Shown: positions 62,534 through 64,000 of the stretch, one piece after another
How positions within the stretch are numbered: the stretch's first letter is position 1
Layout: every line of letters starts with the position of its first letter
Source of the DNA: Chitinophaga oryzae
GTDB lineage: Bacteria > Bacteroidota > Bacteroidia > Chitinophagales > Chitinophagaceae
Length of the DNA: 64,000 nucleotides
Reading direction: 5' to 3'
NCBI RefSeq assembly: GCF_012516375.2
Contig: NZ_CP051204.2
Span: 5,580,001 to 5,644,000, forward strand
Program-made: the position numbers and the translations under genes
The notes under the pieces: model-generated
What the model saw: only the letters and a program-made list of their open reading frames with translations
Databases searched by the model: none
Told to the model about the DNA's origin: nothing

Positions 62534-64000
62534 TCAATTATTGACTGCCTGCCCCGGCAACAGCGCCGCTCCTGCGGAACGACCGTTGTCCGGCGCATAG
62601 ATTTCTTCATATGATCGTATATCCGTTCTCGTTACTCTTCTGTAAAGTGCTGCCGGGTTTACCTGTTCAGGCGCAGCGAAACCGCAGGCGCCCATCAGTT
62701 CTGCCAGTGCATATATGGTGTTACGGTGGAAGTTGGCCACCCGTTCTTTTTTGTCGGTCACATTCACGCCCTGGTACAGGGTGGGATCCTGTGTAGCCAC
62801 GCCCACCGGGCAGCTGCCACTGTCGCACTGAAGCGCCTGTATGCAGCCCAGTGCCAGCATCATGCCTCTGGCGCTGTAGCAGGCGTCTGCTCCCAATGCC
62901 AACACTTTCATGATGTCGAAGCCGGTGATGATCTTACCGCTGGCCATAATTCTGATATGCTGTTTCAGGTCGTACTTCTTCAGCATGTTCACCACAAAAG
63001 CCAGTGCGTCGTACAAAGGCATCCCGATACTGTCCGTGAATTCCAGCGGAGCCGCACCGGTGCCGCCTTCTGCGCCATCTACCGTAATAAAGTCGGGGTA
63101 GATACCGGTGTTGGTCATGGCGATACAGATACGCTCAAACTCGTCCTTGCGGCCTACGCACAACTTAAAGCCTACCGGTTTGCCGCCGGAGAGGGTACGC
63201 AGCTGCTGCAGGAAAGTCAGCATCTCGTACTCGTTGCCAAAAGCGGTATGCGCTGCCGGCGATAATACGCTGACACCCGGTTTTACCTTACGGATAGCGG
63301 CGATTTCCGGCGTATTCTTCGCTGCCGGGAGTACCCCGCCCTTACCGGGCTTGGCGCCCTGGCTCAATTTCAGTTCCACCATCTTTACAGAAGGTTCCGC
63401 CACGGTCCCGGCGTATACTTCCGGTGAGAAATTACCGTTCTCATCGCGGCAGCCGAAGTAACCGGTGCCGATTTGCCAGATCAGGTCACCGCCGTGTTGC
63501 AGGTGATACGGACTCACACCACCCTCCCCGGTGTTGTGGGCGAACCCGCCCACCTTTGCGCCACCATTGAGGGAAAGGATGGCTGTTTTACTCAGCGCAC
63601 CGTAACTCATCGCGCTGATGTTGAGTAAACTTGCGTTATATGGCTGACTGCATTGCTTGTTGCCGATCGTTACCCGCAGGGCTTCCGGTTTCACTTTGGT
63701 GGGAAACGCGGTATGCGACGCCCATTCGTAGCCCGGTTCATACATATCGGCCAGGGCGCCGAAAGCAACGGTCTGTTTCACGTCTTTTGCGCGCTGGTAC
63801 ACTACCGCACGCTGGCGACGGCTGAACGGCCGTCCGTCCGTATCAGACTCGAAGAAATACTGACGCATTTCCGGCCTGATGTGCTCCAGCAGGTAACGCA
63901 GCCTCCCCAGCAGGGGATAGTTGCGCAACAGGGCGTGTTTGCCCTGGAAACGGTCGATCAATGTCAGCAATGTGACACCTACGGCCACCGGTAATAAAAT
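62534..64000 (-). CDS. FMN-binding glutamate-synthase-like protein (5' end outside window)
   Basis: At least 488 codons. The frame is open to the window edge and continues as ILLPVAVGVTLL, a membrane-helix-like N-terminus, so the true start is beyond position 64000. The body is the GltB FMN/GOGAT domain: ISAMSYGALSKTAILSLNGG, NTGEGGVSPYH, GQGAKPGKGG-like LSQGAKPGKGGVLP, FITVDGAEGGTGAAP and the Fe-S segment QCDSGSCPVGVATQDP. These stand-alone proteins are common in bacteria and have no proven role in glutamate synthesis. Confidence 0.92.
   Translation of the reverse strand: MLLPVAVGVTLLTLIDRFQGKHALLRNYPLLGRLRYLLEHIRPEMRQYFFESDTDGRPFSRRQRAVVYQRAKDVKQTVAFGALADMYEPGYEWASHTAFPTKVKPEALRVTIGNKQCSQPYNASLLNISAMSYGALSKTAILSLNGGAKVGGFAHNTGEGGVSPYHLQHGGDLIWQIGTGYFGCRDENGNFSPEVYAGTVAEPSVKMVELKLSQGAKPGKGGVLPAAKNTPEIAAIRKVKPGVSVLSPAAHTAFGNEYEMLTFLQQLRTLSGGKPVGFKLCVGRKDEFERICIAMTNTGIYPDFITVDGAEGGTGAAPLEFTDSIGMPLYDALAFVVNMLKKYDLKQHIRIMASGKIITGFDIMKVLALGADACYSARGMMLALGCIQALQCDSGSCPVGVATQDPTLYQGVNVTDKKERVANFHRNTIYALAELMGACGFAAPEQVNPAALYRRVTRTDIRSYEEIYAPDNGRSAGAALLPGQAVNN

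Overview
The window looks like a chromosomal segment of a Bacteroidota bacterium, most likely Chitinophaga or a close relative in the Chitinophagaceae. The evidence is: a protease with a C-terminal type IX secretion (Por) sorting domain, the futalosine-pathway enzyme MqnE, DUF2723 and YfhO-like giant membrane proteins, FdtA-type sugar isomerisation, a large NRPS, and several TAnnTTTG promoter boxes of the Bacteroidota sigma type close to gene starts. The genus is an inference; no rRNA is present.

Layout. (1) 1-6485, minus: the N-terminal part of a nonribosomal peptide synthetase, C-A-T-E-C-A, cut by the left window edge. (2) 7151-14104: an AT-rich accessory stretch. It holds a broken IS256-type transposase, an IS3-type element with unusual repeated ends, a four-gene cassette of unknown function (two exported proteins with calcium-binding TSP3-like repeats, each followed by an uncharacterised soluble protein), and an intact IS256-type element. 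(3) 14194-15531: a minus-strand tyrosine recombinase resembling the Bacteroides conjugative-transposon integrases. (4) 15757-26340: an integrative mobilizable element of about 10.6 kb inserted into the 3' end of a tRNA-Lys gene. It is bounded by a 16-bp direct repeat and carries its own integrase, relaxase, MobC-like protein, HTH regulators, large palindromes, a strongly folded intergenic stretch, and as cargo a 1047-residue SIR2-STAND protein of the antiphage type. (5) 26601-45685: core genes (SDR, SAM hydroxide adenosyltransferase, DUF2723, MoxR/VWA pair, Gfo/Idh/MocA dehydrogenase, tRNA-Cys, nucleoside phosphorylase, dapF, corA, Nudix, queuosine-precursor transporter, YfhO). (6) 45769-53079: a surface-polysaccharide cluster with glycosyltransferases, a 3-amino-3,6-dideoxyhexose pathway, methyltransferases and a flippase. 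(7) 53076-64000: NlpC/P60 lipoprotein, dnaE, trxA, M43 protease, mqnE, DUF192 lipoprotein, GreA/Rnk-type factor and a GltB-like FMN protein cut by the right edge.

The most interesting parts are the mobilizable element with its SIR2-STAND cargo, the structured DNA/RNA elements within that island, and the uncharacterised TSP3 cassette between transposases. Two genes (the 9481 lipoprotein and the 49721-50628 glycosyltransferase) are each broken by one missing base in a homopolymer, which may be real or may be sequencing error.
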